Source of the DNA: Thiotrichaceae bacterium UBA7359
GTDB lineage: Bacteria; Pseudomonadota; Gammaproteobacteria; Eutrophobiales; Eutrophobiaceae
Assembly (NCBI GenBank): GCA_905182825.1
Contig: CAJJDJ010000127.1
Location: 1 to 10,752, forward strand
Direction: 5' to 3'
Length of the DNA stretch: 10,752 nt
The notes under the pieces were generated by a model. It was not told the origin of the DNA. It did not search any database and saw nothing but the letters and a program-made list of their open reading frames with translations. Each line of letters opens with the position of its first letter. Positions within the stretch are counted from its first letter, which is position 1. This document shows, one piece after another, positions 1 to 7,338 of the stretch. A program made the position numbers and the translations under genes.

Positions 1-2
1 TG

Positions 3-149
3 TTTCACATTTCAAGTACTGGCGGAGTGGAAGAATTACTTTCACTAAAACAAGGTAGCGCTGACCATGAGTTTATTATCGAGAAAGATTTGATTTTTAT
101 ACCTATGATGATGGACAACATGATGTATGCTTACAAAATAGAGCGTTAG
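3..149 (+). CDS. C-terminal fragment of a probable beta-propeller (SMP-30/YncE-like) protein
   Basis: An open frame enters from the left edge and stops at TAG 147-149, giving 48 residues with no start inside the window. The fragment reads FHISSTGGVEELL near its beginning and ends DLIFIPMMMDNMMYAYKIER. An acidic residue, then a hydrophobic strand, then 'P-x-x-x-D-N-x-x-x-A-Y-K' at the very C-terminus is a pattern I associate with the last blade of six-bladed propellers of the SMP-30/gluconolactonase or YncE-like type. With only 48 residues, the family is an inference and the function is unknown. The gene converges on the ychF cluster and is followed 7 bases later by a strong hairpin. Codon and base composition resemble the rest of the window. 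The alternative is that this open frame is fortuitous, which the coherent protein-like sequence makes less likely. Confidence 0.55.
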   Translation, partial: FHISSTGGVEELLSLKQGSADHEFIIEKDLIFIPMMMDNMMYAYKIER

Positions 150-156
150 ATAATTG

Positions 157-193
157 TTAACCAATGCCACTATTTTTTAGTGGTGTTGGTTAA
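157..193 (+). terminator. 16-bp stem-loop after the partial propeller gene, probable terminator
   Basis: Bases 157-172 pair with 178-193 around a five-T loop, giving a 16-bp stem. Fourteen pairs are Watson-Crick. The other two (165-185 and 166-184) are T-G/G-T wobbles, which pair in a plus-strand RNA but become C-A mismatches in a minus-strand RNA. The structure therefore belongs to the plus-strand transcript of the upstream gene. The expected U-tract is absent (TAATTTAAAAAAATT follows), so it may act as a 3'-end stabilising hairpin rather than a classical intrinsic terminator. Confidence 0.5.
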
Positions 194-384
194 TTTAAAA
201 AAATTCTCTGACCAAATTTACCTAGACATAATTTATAATTGTCTTAAATTCATTTCTAAAGAGACTTAGACGATTTTTTCATAATAAACAATCAATTATT
301 ATCTTTTTATAAATCGAGACCTTATGTCAAGACTATAATTTACTATCAATCTGATAGTGACCTTTAACAACTAAATAAAATTTT
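194..384. other. AT-rich convergent intergenic region
   Basis: Together with the hairpin at 157-193, this gap separates two convergent genes. It has no plausible coding frame. The only structure I see in it is a short perfect inverted repeat, ACTATC (342-347) and GATAGT (353-358) with a 5-base loop. It lies 27 bases past the ychF stop on the minus-strand transcript and lacks a following U-run, so it is at best a weak 3'-end hairpin for the ychF transcript. I found no convincing sigma-70 promoter here. Confidence 0.4.
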
Positions 385-1476
385 TCACACGTTAAATCTA
401 AATAGAACCACATCGCCATCTTTTACAATGTATTCTTTACCTTCAGATCGCCATTTACCGGCATCTTTGGAACCTTGTTCACCCTTATACTCAATATAAT
501 CATTAAAGGCGCTTACTTCTGCACGAATAAAACCTCGTTCGAAATCGGTATGTATTACAGCGGCAGCCTCAGGCGCAGTTGCTCCAATATCAATGGTCCA
601 TGCGCGGACCTCTTTCGGTCCCACCGTAAAATATGTTTGTAGGCTAAGCAATTTATAACCTGCACGAATAATACGGTTCAGTCCTGGCTCTTCCATTTCA
701 AGTGCTTCCAAAAAATCCTGTTTTTCGTCATCTTCTAGTTGAGAAACTTCGGCTTCAACAGAAGCACACACTGGAATCAATTCTGAATTTTCTTTGTTCG
801 CGAGTGTCTGTATTTTCTCTAACCACGGATTTGAATTCATACCACCTTCTTCGACATTTCCAATATACAAGGTAGGTTTTAGCGTCAGTAATTGTAAATG
901 TTTAATAGCTTCTATAGTTTCTACGGATAATTCCATTGAACGCACAGGCGAACCCTGGTCAAGATGTTTCATTAACGCTTCGAGTCGTTCCTGCTGATCT
1001 TGACTTGTTTTATCACCGCTGCGTCCTAATTTAATAGCTTTCTGTAAGGCCTTATTTACAGTTTCATAGTCCGCAAGACACAATTCCGTATTAATCACCT
1101 CTATATCTGATATCGGATTAACCTTACCCGCGACATGCACAATATTATCGTCGTCAAAACACCTTACTACTTGTGCAATAGCTTGAGTTTCACGGATGTT
1201 TGCAAGAAATTTGTTACCAAGTCCTTCGCCTTTTGAGGCACCTTCTACTAATCCAGCAATATCAACAAATTCCATTGTTGTTGGTACGATCTTTTGTGGA
1301 TTCGCGATATCAGCTAATTGATGTAATCGCGCATCAGGCATGGCAACAATACCGACATGTGGTTCAATTGTACAAAATGGATAGTTTTCAGCACCAATTG
1401 CAGAATTGGTTAATGCATTAAAGAGTGTTGACTTACCAACGTTAGGTAATCCAACGATACCGCATTTAAACCCCAT
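385..1476 (-). CDS. ychF: Ribosome-associated ATPase YchF (OLA1 family)
   Basis: This is a 363-residue protein, the same length as E. coli YchF. It is an Obg-related P-loop NTPase that prefers ATP to GTP and binds ribosomes; in E. coli it is linked to stress responses. Visible motifs are the P-loop GLPNVGKST (9-17), the switch region with DIAGLV (72-77), and NVEE (207-210) in place of the GTP-specifying NKxD, which is the family hallmark of relaxed nucleotide specificity. His114, the catalytic histidine described for E. coli YchF, and the redox-sensitive Cys35 both fall at the same positions. The C-terminus from about 280 is the TGS domain (TYFTVGPKEVRAWTI, ending VLFRFNV). The ATG start lies 28 bases after the pth stop with no clear Shine-Dalgarno. 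It is the last gene of the minus-strand cluster. pth-ychF is a widely conserved pair. Confidence 0.97.
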   Translation of the reverse strand: MGFKCGIVGLPNVGKSTLFNALTNSAIGAENYPFCTIEPHVGIVAMPDARLHQLADIANPQKIVPTTMEFVDIAGLVEGASKGEGLGNKFLANIRETQAIAQVVRCFDDDNIVHVAGKVNPISDIEVINTELCLADYETVNKALQKAIKLGRSGDKTSQDQQERLEALMKHLDQGSPVRSMELSVETIEAIKHLQLLTLKPTLYIGNVEEGGMNSNPWLEKIQTLANKENSELIPVCASVEAEVSQLEDDEKQDFLEALEMEEPGLNRIIRAGYKLLSLQTYFTVGPKEVRAWTIDIGATAPEAAAVIHTDFERGFIRAEVSAFNDYIEYKGEQGSKDAGKWRSEGKEYIVKDGDVVLFRFNV

Positions 1477-1504
1477 AGATTATTACCGTATTTATTCTCT
1501 ATTA

Positions 1505-2110
1505 TTAAATCAATGTGTCAGCTTCAGATTTATTTCTTTTATTTAATTGTGTCATTAATCTATTGAGATCATCCTGAAACAATTCTTGACTCATACCTAA
1601 AATCAAAGAAAAGGAGTCTGTTATTTTTTTTTCTTCTTCTGCATTCGGACGTCCGAGGACATATGGTACAACTTTGTCTTTACTGCCCGGATGGCCAACA
1701 CCAATTCTTAGTCGTAAGAATTCACTGCGGCCTGTGCGTTGAATAATATCACGCAAACCATTATGTCCTCCATGACCACCGTCTTGTTTCAATCGTGTCG
1801 TCCCAGGCATTAAATCAATTTCATCATGTATTACCATAACTTCATTTATTGACAATTTGTAATAATCCATTAATGCCTGCACAGCAAAACCACTATCATT
1901 CATGTAGGTTTGTGGCTTACATAACCAGCAATCTGTCGAACCACTTTGATATCGACACAATTCAGATTGGAATTTTTTATCGAGAGAAAAATTTAGACTG
2001 AATTTATTTGCGAAGGCATCAAGAAACCAAAAGCCAGCATTGTGTCGAGTCACCAAATATTGTGGGTCTGGATTGCCCAAACCCACAATTAATTTCAAAG
2101 AAGCCGACAC
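1505..2110 (-). CDS. pth: Peptidyl-tRNA hydrolase
   Basis: Pth cleaves the ester bond of peptidyl-tRNAs dropped by ribosomes and so recycles tRNA. The 201-residue protein carries all family active-site residues: Asn13 in GLGNPDPQY, catalytic His23 in TRHNAGFW, Asn71 in PQTYMNDSG, Asp96 in IHDEID, and His116/Asn117 in GGHGGHNG. The start codon is GTG (2108-2110), immediately preceded in frame by TAA, so no longer N-terminus is possible. A TTG four codons downstream would give a shorter start that is also compatible with the family. The gene begins 6 bases after the rplY stop and has no obvious Shine-Dalgarno, which suggests translational coupling to rplY. An A9 run on the coding strand (plus-strand T9 at 1624-1632) encodes the Lys-Lys of EEEKKI. 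Confidence 0.97.
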   Translation of the reverse strand: MSASLKLIVGLGNPDPQYLVTRHNAGFWFLDAFANKFSLNFSLDKKFQSELCRYQSGSTDCWLCKPQTYMNDSGFAVQALMDYYKLSINEVMVIHDEIDLMPGTTRLKQDGGHGGHNGLRDIIQRTGRSEFLRLRIGVGHPGSKDKVVPYVLGRPNAEEEKKITDSFSLILGMSQELFQDDLNRLMTQLNKRNKSEADTLI

Positions 2111-2116
2111 TTAGAA

Positions 2117-2797
2117 TCAGTTTTCGTTATCTTTAGCGTCTTCTTCTGGTGCGGTCTCTGATGAAGCTTCCACTGCGGCTTCTTCTGCAGCTGCATCTTC
2201 TGCTTCATCAGACGCCATTACTTTAGGTGCCTGTACAGATGCGACAGGTTGTGCAGCATCACCGCCATGTAATAAGCTATGTATCTCTACACCTTCGGGC
2301 AACTTTAGATCAGATAGATGCAAAGTATCATTAAGATTCACTTCTAACATATCTACTTCGATATACTCAGGTAGATTTTTTGGCAAACAAACAATATCTA
2401 TATCTGTCATGAGATGGCTTATAACACCTCCTTCATTCTTCACGCCTAAACACTTCTCCTCATTAATATAATGTAATGGGATACGCATGGTAAGGGTTTC
2501 ATTAGCATCTACGCGTAATAGATCCATATGTAAAACTGAACGTTTATATGGATGACGTTGTAGATCTTTTAAAACAACACTTTCAGTTTCGCCACCCACC
2601 TTTAATGACAAAATTTGCGAATAAAAAGCTTCGTGCTCAAGATTATGCATTACTGCATTATGTTGCAAAGTAATCATGTTAACTGCTTTTCCGGTACCAT
2701 AAACAACACCAGGTAATTTGCCGTCACGACGTAGACGGCGGCTCGCACCTTTCCCTACATCTGTCCGTACCTCGGCGACGAGTTCGAATTCATTCAT
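2117..2797 (-). CDS. rplY: Large-subunit ribosomal protein bL25 (long CTC-type form)
   Basis: bL25 binds 5S rRNA in the central protuberance of the 50S subunit. At 226 residues this is the long, general-stress (CTC/TL5-like) form rather than the 94-residue E. coli form. Residues 1-90 or so are the 5S-binding beta-barrel (starting MNEFELVAEVRTDVGKGASR), about 95-185 the CTC C-terminal domain, and about 190-226 a low-complexity Ala/Glu/Asp tail. The ATG has a strong Shine-Dalgarno, AAGGAG at 2808-2813, about ten bases upstream; this stands out because most neighbours have none. It lies between prs and pth, the usual order in many gammaproteobacteria. The 85-base leader contains two hairpins, one covering the Shine-Dalgarno. 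Confidence 0.96.
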   Translation of the reverse strand: MNEFELVAEVRTDVGKGASRRLRRDGKLPGVVYGTGKAVNMITLQHNAVMHNLEHEAFYSQILSLKVGGETESVVLKDLQRHPYKRSVLHMDLLRVDANETLTMRIPLHYINEEKCLGVKNEGGVISHLMTDIDIVCLPKNLPEYIEVDMLEVNLNDTLHLSDLKLPEGVEIHSLLHGGDAAQPVASVQAPKVMASDEAEDAAAEEAAVEASSETAPEEDAKDNEN

Positions 2798-2882
2798 TTT
2801 ATTACTACTCCTTAATATTTAAGGGTTATTGATTACCTTCTGAACGCGACCAATCAGAAGAATTCTTTATAAAAAAAGTATG
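2798..2882 (-). promoter_or_regulatory. rplY leader with two hairpins, one occluding the Shine-Dalgarno
   Basis: Read on the minus strand, the prs-rplY spacer first forms CTTCTGA (2860-2854) paired to TCAGAAG (2843-2837), a perfect 7-bp stem with a 10-base loop. It then forms CCTTAA (2824-2819) paired to TTAAGG (2815-2810) with a 3-base loop. The second stem takes four of the six bases of the Shine-Dalgarno AAGGAG (2813-2808). E. coli rplY is known to be autogenously regulated by L25 at its leader, so translational control here is plausible but inferred. A weak -10-like TATAAA lies at 2871-2866 without a good -35 partner. Confidence 0.5.
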
Positions 2883-3836
2883 CTAATCCAGAAACATTGA
2901 ACTTAAAGATTCGCTTTCTGCAATACGGCGCATACTTTCAGCCAGCATTGCTGCAACACTTAATTGTCGAATACGATGACAGTTAGCAGCTTCTGAGAGA
3001 AGCGGGATTGTATCTGTTACTACCAATTCATCAAGTCTTGAATTCTCAATATTTTTAATTGCATTGCCAGAAAGAACAGGGTGCGTGCAATAAGCGACGA
3101 CTTTTATCGCTCCAAAATCCTTTAAGGCTCCTGCTGCATTGCACAATGTGCCTGCTGTATCGACCAAATCATCAATAATCACACATGTACGCCCATCTAC
3201 ATCACCAATTATATTCATGACCTCTGATTCGTTCGGGTTTGGACGTCTTTTATCAATAATGGCTAATTCCGTATCATCAAGGCGTTTTGCCAAGGCTCTA
3301 GCGCGAACAACACCACCGACATCGGGGGAGACCACCATCAAATTTGAATATTTATGCTTCCAAAGATCTCCTAATAGTACTGGTGAGCCATAAACATTAT
3401 CTAGCGGTATATCAAAAAAGCCTTGAATCTGATCCGCATGTAGGTCGACTGTTAATACTCTATCTATGCCAGCCGAAGCAATCATATTAGCAACTACTTT
3501 AGCCGTTATTGGTACGCGCGATGAGCGCGAACGTCGATCCTGACGGGCATAACCTAAATAAGGGATAACAGCAGTAATTCGGGTTGCTGAGGCACGACGT
3601 AAAGCATCAGCAATGACCAGTAACTCCATCAAATTATCGTTTGTTGGTGCACAGACAGGCTGCATGATGTAGACATCTCGTCCACGAACATTTTCATTAA
3701 TTTCAACCATGACTTCACCATCACTGAATCTACCTACAGAAATTTTTCCCAGTGGAATATTCAAATACTCGGCTGCCTTTAGTGTTAACTTTGGATTTGC
3801 ATTACCACTGAACAACATCATATTGGAGATGGACAT
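2883..3836 (-). CDS. prs: Ribose-phosphate pyrophosphokinase (PRPP synthase)
   Basis: Prs transfers pyrophosphate from ATP to ribose 5-phosphate. The PRPP formed feeds purine, pyrimidine, histidine, tryptophan and NAD synthesis in the cytoplasm. The 317-residue protein is collinear with bacterial class I enzymes. It has the ATP-site region GRFSDGE (35-41), CAPTNDNLMEL (62-72), the flexible catalytic loop YARQDRRSRSSRVP (96-109), DLHADQIQGFFDIP (131-144), and the PRPP-binding loop VIIDDLVDTAGTL (219-231). Start choice: ATG 3834-3836 has GGAGA (3847-3851) ten bases upstream. Met6 and Met7 are alternative starts but would be too close to that site. It follows tRNA-Gln by only 30 bases, so tRNA 3'-end processing would leave a short prs leader. 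prs next to ispE and tRNA-Gln is a standard gammaproteobacterial arrangement. Confidence 0.98.
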   Translation of the reverse strand: MSISNMMLFSGNANPKLTLKAAEYLNIPLGKISVGRFSDGEVMVEINENVRGRDVYIMQPVCAPTNDNLMELLVIADALRRASATRITAVIPYLGYARQDRRSRSSRVPITAKVVANMIASAGIDRVLTVDLHADQIQGFFDIPLDNVYGSPVLLGDLWKHKYSNLMVVSPDVGGVVRARALAKRLDDTELAIIDKRRPNPNESEVMNIIGDVDGRTCVIIDDLVDTAGTLCNAAGALKDFGAIKVVAYCTHPVLSGNAIKNIENSRLDELVVTDTIPLLSEAANCHRIRQLSVAAMLAESMRRIAESESLSSMFLD

Positions 3837-3866
3837 GAACTTTCGTTCTCCAGGCTATTTAAAATA

Positions 3867-3943
3867 TGGCTGGGGTACGAGGACTCGAACCTCGGAATGC
3901 ATGGATCAAAACCATGTGCCTTAACCAACTTGGCCATACCCCA
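3867..3943 (-). tRNA. tRNA-Gln (anticodon TTG)
   Basis: The minus strand folds into a full cloverleaf. Acceptor TGGGGTA (5' end at 3943) pairs with TACCCCA, followed by discriminator G (3870) and an encoded CCA (3869-3867). The anticodon stem CATGG/CCATG encloses the loop TTTTGAT with anticodon TTG at 3909-3907. The T arm has CGAGG/CCTCG around TTCGAGT. The sequence closely resembles E. coli tRNA-Gln. The length is 77 nt with CCA. It lies 38 bases after the ispE stop and 30 before prs on the same strand, so it is probably cut out of a polycistronic RNA. I found no convincing dedicated promoter in the 38-base gap. Confidence 0.97.
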
Positions 3944-3981
3944 ATTAATCGTTTTTAATCTTTTTCACGAATAAACTGTAA

Positions 3982-4836
3982 TTATTCTCTAGTTCGTTCA
4001 ATTGCTAGTCGTTCCAGTAATGGAGAACTATTCATTCCCTTTACAATATAGCCTTGCCATTTATCCGGTAATTGATCTTTTACAACACTTGCCTCTTGAA
4101 AGTCTGAAAATGAGGCAAATATACATGCACCAGTTCCAGTTAACCTCGCATGTGCAAATCGTGCTAACCAATCCATTGCATTTTTAACTTCTTTGTACTG
4201 TTTCCGTACTACAGTTTCACAATCATTTATCCCTCCTCTCTCAAGGAAGTCGCGTATTGTGATTGTCGTTGTATTCCGTGTCAAATCATCTGCGCTAAAT
4301 ACTTTTGCTGTAACGACACTACAACCCGGATATATAACAAGATAAATGCTTTCTTCAGGCTCAATTGGCATCAGATCTTCACCAATACCCTCGGCCCAAG
4401 ATGCTTGAGAATGTATGAATATGGGCACATCCGCCCCAAGTGAAAGTCCCATAGTGACTAATTCCTCAGATGGTAATCTACAGCCCCATAATTCATTTAA
4501 AGCAACCAACGTCGTTGCCGCATCAGAACTACCACCACCTAAACCACCACCAATAGGAATTTTTTTATGTACCTTAATATCAACACCTAGTTTACATCCT
4601 GTTTTTTCTTTCAAAGCATGAGCAGCTTTAATAACTAGATCATCAGTTACCGCAACACCCTCTAGGACCGAGCTTCGCTTAACTTTACCTGAATCTAATA
4701 TAGTAAAATCAATTTCATCAGCGAGCTCAATAAATTGAAAAGCAGTTTGTAACAGGTGATAACCATCTGGTCGCTGGCCTATTATATGTAAAAAAAGATT
4801 TAGTTTTGCCGGTGCCGGCCATTTAGAACTAACCAT
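3982..4836 (-). CDS. ispE: 4-diphosphocytidyl-2-C-methyl-D-erythritol kinase
   Basis: IspE phosphorylates the 2-hydroxyl of CDP-methylerythritol with ATP, the fourth step of the MEP (non-mevalonate) isoprenoid pathway. The 284-residue GHMP kinase shows the N-terminal PAPAKLNLFLHIIGQRPDGYH with Lys11 (equivalent to E. coli catalytic Lys10), the glycine-rich ATP loop PIGGGLGGGSSDAA (94-107), and ADVP with the catalytic Asp136. The C-terminal GHMP region carries RLTGTGACIFA. The ATG lies inside the end of lolB (8-base overlap, ATGGTTAG), so translation is likely coupled to lolB; only a weak purine stretch lies upstream. It provides undecaprenyl and quinone precursors next to envelope genes. Confidence 0.97.
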   Translation of the reverse strand: MVSSKWPAPAKLNLFLHIIGQRPDGYHLLQTAFQFIELADEIDFTILDSGKVKRSSVLEGVAVTDDLVIKAAHALKEKTGCKLGVDIKVHKKIPIGGGLGGGSSDAATTLVALNELWGCRLPSEELVTMGLSLGADVPIFIHSQASWAEGIGEDLMPIEPEESIYLVIYPGCSVVTAKVFSADDLTRNTTTITIRDFLERGGINDCETVVRKQYKEVKNAMDWLARFAHARLTGTGACIFASFSDFQEASVVKDQLPDKWQGYIVKGMNSSPLLERLAIERTRE

Positions 4837-5434
4837 CCAAGTGTGTTTTCCATTTTTTAATAACTAACTTAAGTTGAACGTCATCACTCTTAATGGATAA
4901 TCTTTTTGGTAAGGAAATACCATTCTGGTCAATATAACGTGACACATTCACGTTGAACCCAGACTGTTTCATGTTTGTGAGTCGACCTTTTTCATCAAGT
5001 AGAAGCTCGGTATAGCTCATGTCCGGTTCAGGAATTCCTCTTATCCAATACTTTAATCCATTAATATTTAACTTCCAACCTAGTGCTTGATAGAATAAAT
5101 TATCTGTTGACTTGACTGTTGTGGTTTTATTTTTAGGATCATGCATAACAACACCTTCAGGTGTGTTTTTTAAAATATATGTACCCTGACCTAATGGTGC
5201 AATAAATCGCAACTCATAATCGGCATAAGATTGTTCCCACAGAAAACTCAAGGTGCTACTATTTTTCTGGTTCTTTATTCCCAAACGTCCATTTAAATTC
5301 CACACATTAATACCGGTTATTGCAATTTGATGCTCAAACCATAATTGCGACTTTAGATCTTCATCAATTTTAGGTATGGCACTACATGAAGCTATCATAA
5401 AAACTGCTAATAGAAGTGATAATATCCGTATCAC
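4829..5434 (-). CDS. lolB: Outer-membrane lipoprotein LolB
   Basis: LolB receives lipoproteins from periplasmic LolA and inserts them into the inner leaflet of the outer membrane. It is itself a lipoprotein. The 201-residue product has a short signal peptide (MIRILSLLLAVFM) and lipobox IASC with Cys17. Ser at +2 predicts outer-membrane sorting. The mature part has the family pattern: WNLNGRLGIK (45-54), SFLWEQSYADYELRF, then APLGQG, where Leu81 aligns with the protruding-loop Leu68 of mature E. coli LolB needed for membrane insertion, and later YWIRGIPEPD. The start is GTG (5432-5434), overlapping the upstream TPR-gene stop in a GTGA junction; no Shine-Dalgarno is visible, so coupling is likely. 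The next ATG (Met13) would destroy the signal peptide. Its place before ispE matches the conserved cluster. Confidence 0.95.
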   Translation of the reverse strand: MIRILSLLLAVFMIASCSAIPKIDEDLKSQLWFEHQIAITGINVWNLNGRLGIKNQKNSSTLSFLWEQSYADYELRFIAPLGQGTYILKNTPEGVVMHDPKNKTTTVKSTDNLFYQALGWKLNINGLKYWIRGIPEPDMSYTELLLDEKGRLTNMKQSGFNVNVSRYIDQNGISLPKRLSIKSDDVQLKLVIKKWKTHLDG

Positions 5435-7212
5435 GGTTTAAATCGTTTTATGATATTTAAAAGACGATCGTCTTTTGGTGTGTCTTTGAGTGCAGTATCC
5501 CAAATATCTTGTGCTTCTTTCCTATCTCCCCTAGCCCAGAGCACTTCACCAAGATGTGCAGCAATTTCAGGATCGTTTTTTAATTCAAGCGCTTTTTGTA
5601 AGTATTCAATTGCTTCACCAAGACGTCCTAATCGATATAAGACCCAACCCATACTATCCAATATATAAAAATCACTTGGGCTTAATTCGTAAGCACGTTG
5701 TATATAAGCATAAGCTTCTTCGTAACGATTCGTGCGATCTGCGAGTGTGTAGCCCAAGGCATTTAATGCAGTGACATTATTCGCATCTTCTTCAAGAATA
5801 GTTTTAAGATCGGATTCCAATATGTCCATACGACCCATTTTTTCAGCTAGCATTGCACGAGAATAGAAGATATCAACATGACTCTTTTCTTTTATCGCTT
5901 CATTAAAAATCTTCATCGCTTCCTGATAGCGCTTAGCACTAATAAGTATCTCAGCTTCAACCTGTATCAATATGATACGACTAGAGCCTTCAACTTTTTG
6001 TATGGAACGAATATTATTTAATGCTTTATCAACATTACCTTGCTTGGCAAAAATTAGGCTTAATCGAATTCTTGCATCAAAATAATTTCCTCCACCGTGA
6101 ACGCCTTGATATAAATCACTCGCTTCATCTAACTGATCTCTTTCTTCTGCGATACGCGCTAAATAATAGTTAGCATCAAAAACTCGTTTTTTCAATTCCA
6201 CTAAACGTAGAAAAGATTTTTCTGCCTCATCAAACCGATTGATCTGTAAATAGAGTAAACCAAGTGCATAGATTACATCAACGTCATCTGGTGATTTTAC
6301 TAACAGTACTCCAAATTGATAGCGAGCATCATCAAACCGCTTTACATCTGTGAGTAAACGCGCGTATGCCATACGCATATTAAAATCATCAGCATTATCC
6401 TTAAGGGCAAACTCAATCCATGTCAGCGCTTTATTTGACTCACCTTTCTTTTGCAATAATGCGAGATATGTCATCGTAGCGGCATTATTATCCGGTTTCA
6501 ATTCAAGCACACGTTCCAGTAAACTCTGAGAACGTTCTATGTCACCCATCCTCGCAGCTACATGAGCAAATACAAATATAGCTTCAGCATTATCCATATG
6601 ACTTTCCATCAAGCGTTCCATCAATTGTAAAACAACAGTTTGATTCTTTTCACGACCAAGAAAATTGGCAGTCATCCATAATTTTTGATCAAACGCACCT
6701 TCTGAGTTTTCCAGTACAATCTCAAGATGATACAAAGCCTTATCAATGTCTCCTTCGCGCAAGGTGATTACTGTTAAAACTTGATGAGCGTCAGGGTTTA
6801 CTGGATCAACCTCGAGCCAAAGGCTGGCTGCTTCGAAAGCAGACGTATTATTACCCGCATAAACTGACATTCTAGTTGCCCGCTCAATGACAACGGGATC
6901 TCTAGTCGTTCGTGCTAAATCAAGATAATTATCAACGGCAATATCTATTTTTCCACGTTGCCCGGCTATTTCAGCAAGCAATATTTTAAAAAGAATATCT
7001 TCATTGAGTTCAATATTTGGACGTTTTGGTAATGTACGTTCGAAACTTGACCCAGATTTTATTTTAGTATCAACGATTTTAGATTCTGTCAACGATTCTT
7101 GATTTTCGAACCCTACTTCTTCATGCGACAATGTTGAACAAGCAACTAAAATAAAAAATAGCAGAAATAGCGGTAATTTAAATAAAGCCTTGTTTAGTGA
7201 ATATTGAGACAT
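5431..7212 (-). CDS. lbcA: TPR-repeat outer-membrane lipoprotein, LbcA-like
   Basis: This is a 593-residue lipoprotein. It has a positively charged N-terminus, a hydrophobic core (LPLFLLFFILVA) and lipobox LVAC with Cys25, Ser at +2. A low-complexity linker runs to about 70. An all-helical tetratricopeptide solenoid fills the rest; clear repeats lie at about 309-342, 477-512, 513-546 and 547-580, with weaker ones between 75 and 460. The same position next to lolB in Pseudomonas aeruginosa (PA4667, about the same length) is LbcA, the lipoprotein that binds and activates the C-terminal processing protease CtpA and its cell-wall hydrolase substrates. The symbol rests on synteny, length and architecture, not on an alignment. 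The ATG has no Shine-Dalgarno. A candidate promoter ends just upstream, giving a very short leader. The stop overlaps the lolB start by four bases. Confidence 0.85.
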   Translation of the reverse strand: MSQYSLNKALFKLPLFLLFFILVACSTLSHEEVGFENQESLTESKIVDTKIKSGSSFERTLPKRPNIELNEDILFKILLAEIAGQRGKIDIAVDNYLDLARTTRDPVVIERATRMSVYAGNNTSAFEAASLWLEVDPVNPDAHQVLTVITLREGDIDKALYHLEIVLENSEGAFDQKLWMTANFLGREKNQTVVLQLMERLMESHMDNAEAIFVFAHVAARMGDIERSQSLLERVLELKPDNNAATMTYLALLQKKGESNKALTWIEFALKDNADDFNMRMAYARLLTDVKRFDDARYQFGVLLVKSPDDVDVIYALGLLYLQINRFDEAEKSFLRLVELKKRVFDANYYLARIAEERDQLDEASDLYQGVHGGGNYFDARIRLSLIFAKQGNVDKALNNIRSIQKVEGSSRIILIQVEAEILISAKRYQEAMKIFNEAIKEKSHVDIFYSRAMLAEKMGRMDILESDLKTILEEDANNVTALNALGYTLADRTNRYEEAYAYIQRAYELSPSDFYILDSMGWVLYRLGRLGEAIEYLQKALELKNDPEIAAHLGEVLWARGDRKEAQDIWDTALKDTPKDDRLLNIIKRFKP

Positions 7213-7225
7213 TTTGATATTTATA

Positions 7226-7253
7226 ATTCTATTTTATTAGATTAATTTGTCAG
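7226..7253 (-). promoter_or_regulatory. Candidate sigma-70 promoter for lbcA-lolB-ispE cluster
   Basis: On the minus strand CTGACA (7253-7248, five of six consensus) is followed after 16 bases by TAGAAT (7231-7226, five of six). Transcription would begin near 7219, only about seven bases before the lbcA ATG, making the mRNA nearly leaderless. That fits the lack of a Shine-Dalgarno there. The region is very AT-rich, so chance matches are common. Confidence 0.38.
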
Positions 7254-7338
7254 ATCATGGTTAAAAATAATATTGTGTATTATTTATAAGTTATATCAAT
7301 AGGTAAATATACTATATATTGATTCCTTGCCGGACGGT

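Noticed and set aside
2861..2882. Poly-A/T stretch after prs as an intrinsic terminator
   Set aside because: On the minus transcript the T-run precedes the hairpin instead of following it, so the order is wrong for termination.
3709..3924. Plus-strand open frame of 71 codons across the prs start and tRNA
   Set aside because: It runs antisense through prs and tRNA-Gln, both firmly identified, and has no family resemblance.
3867..3943. tRNA-Gln as an integration site for a mobile element
   Set aside because: No integrase, no direct repeat of the tRNA 3' end and no composition change nearby; the neighbours are the conserved operon genes.
3944..4010. Dedicated promoter for tRNA-Gln inside the end of ispE
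   Set aside because: TTGAAC occurs in the ispE end but no -10 box lies at acceptable spacing; the remaining matches are background AT-richness.
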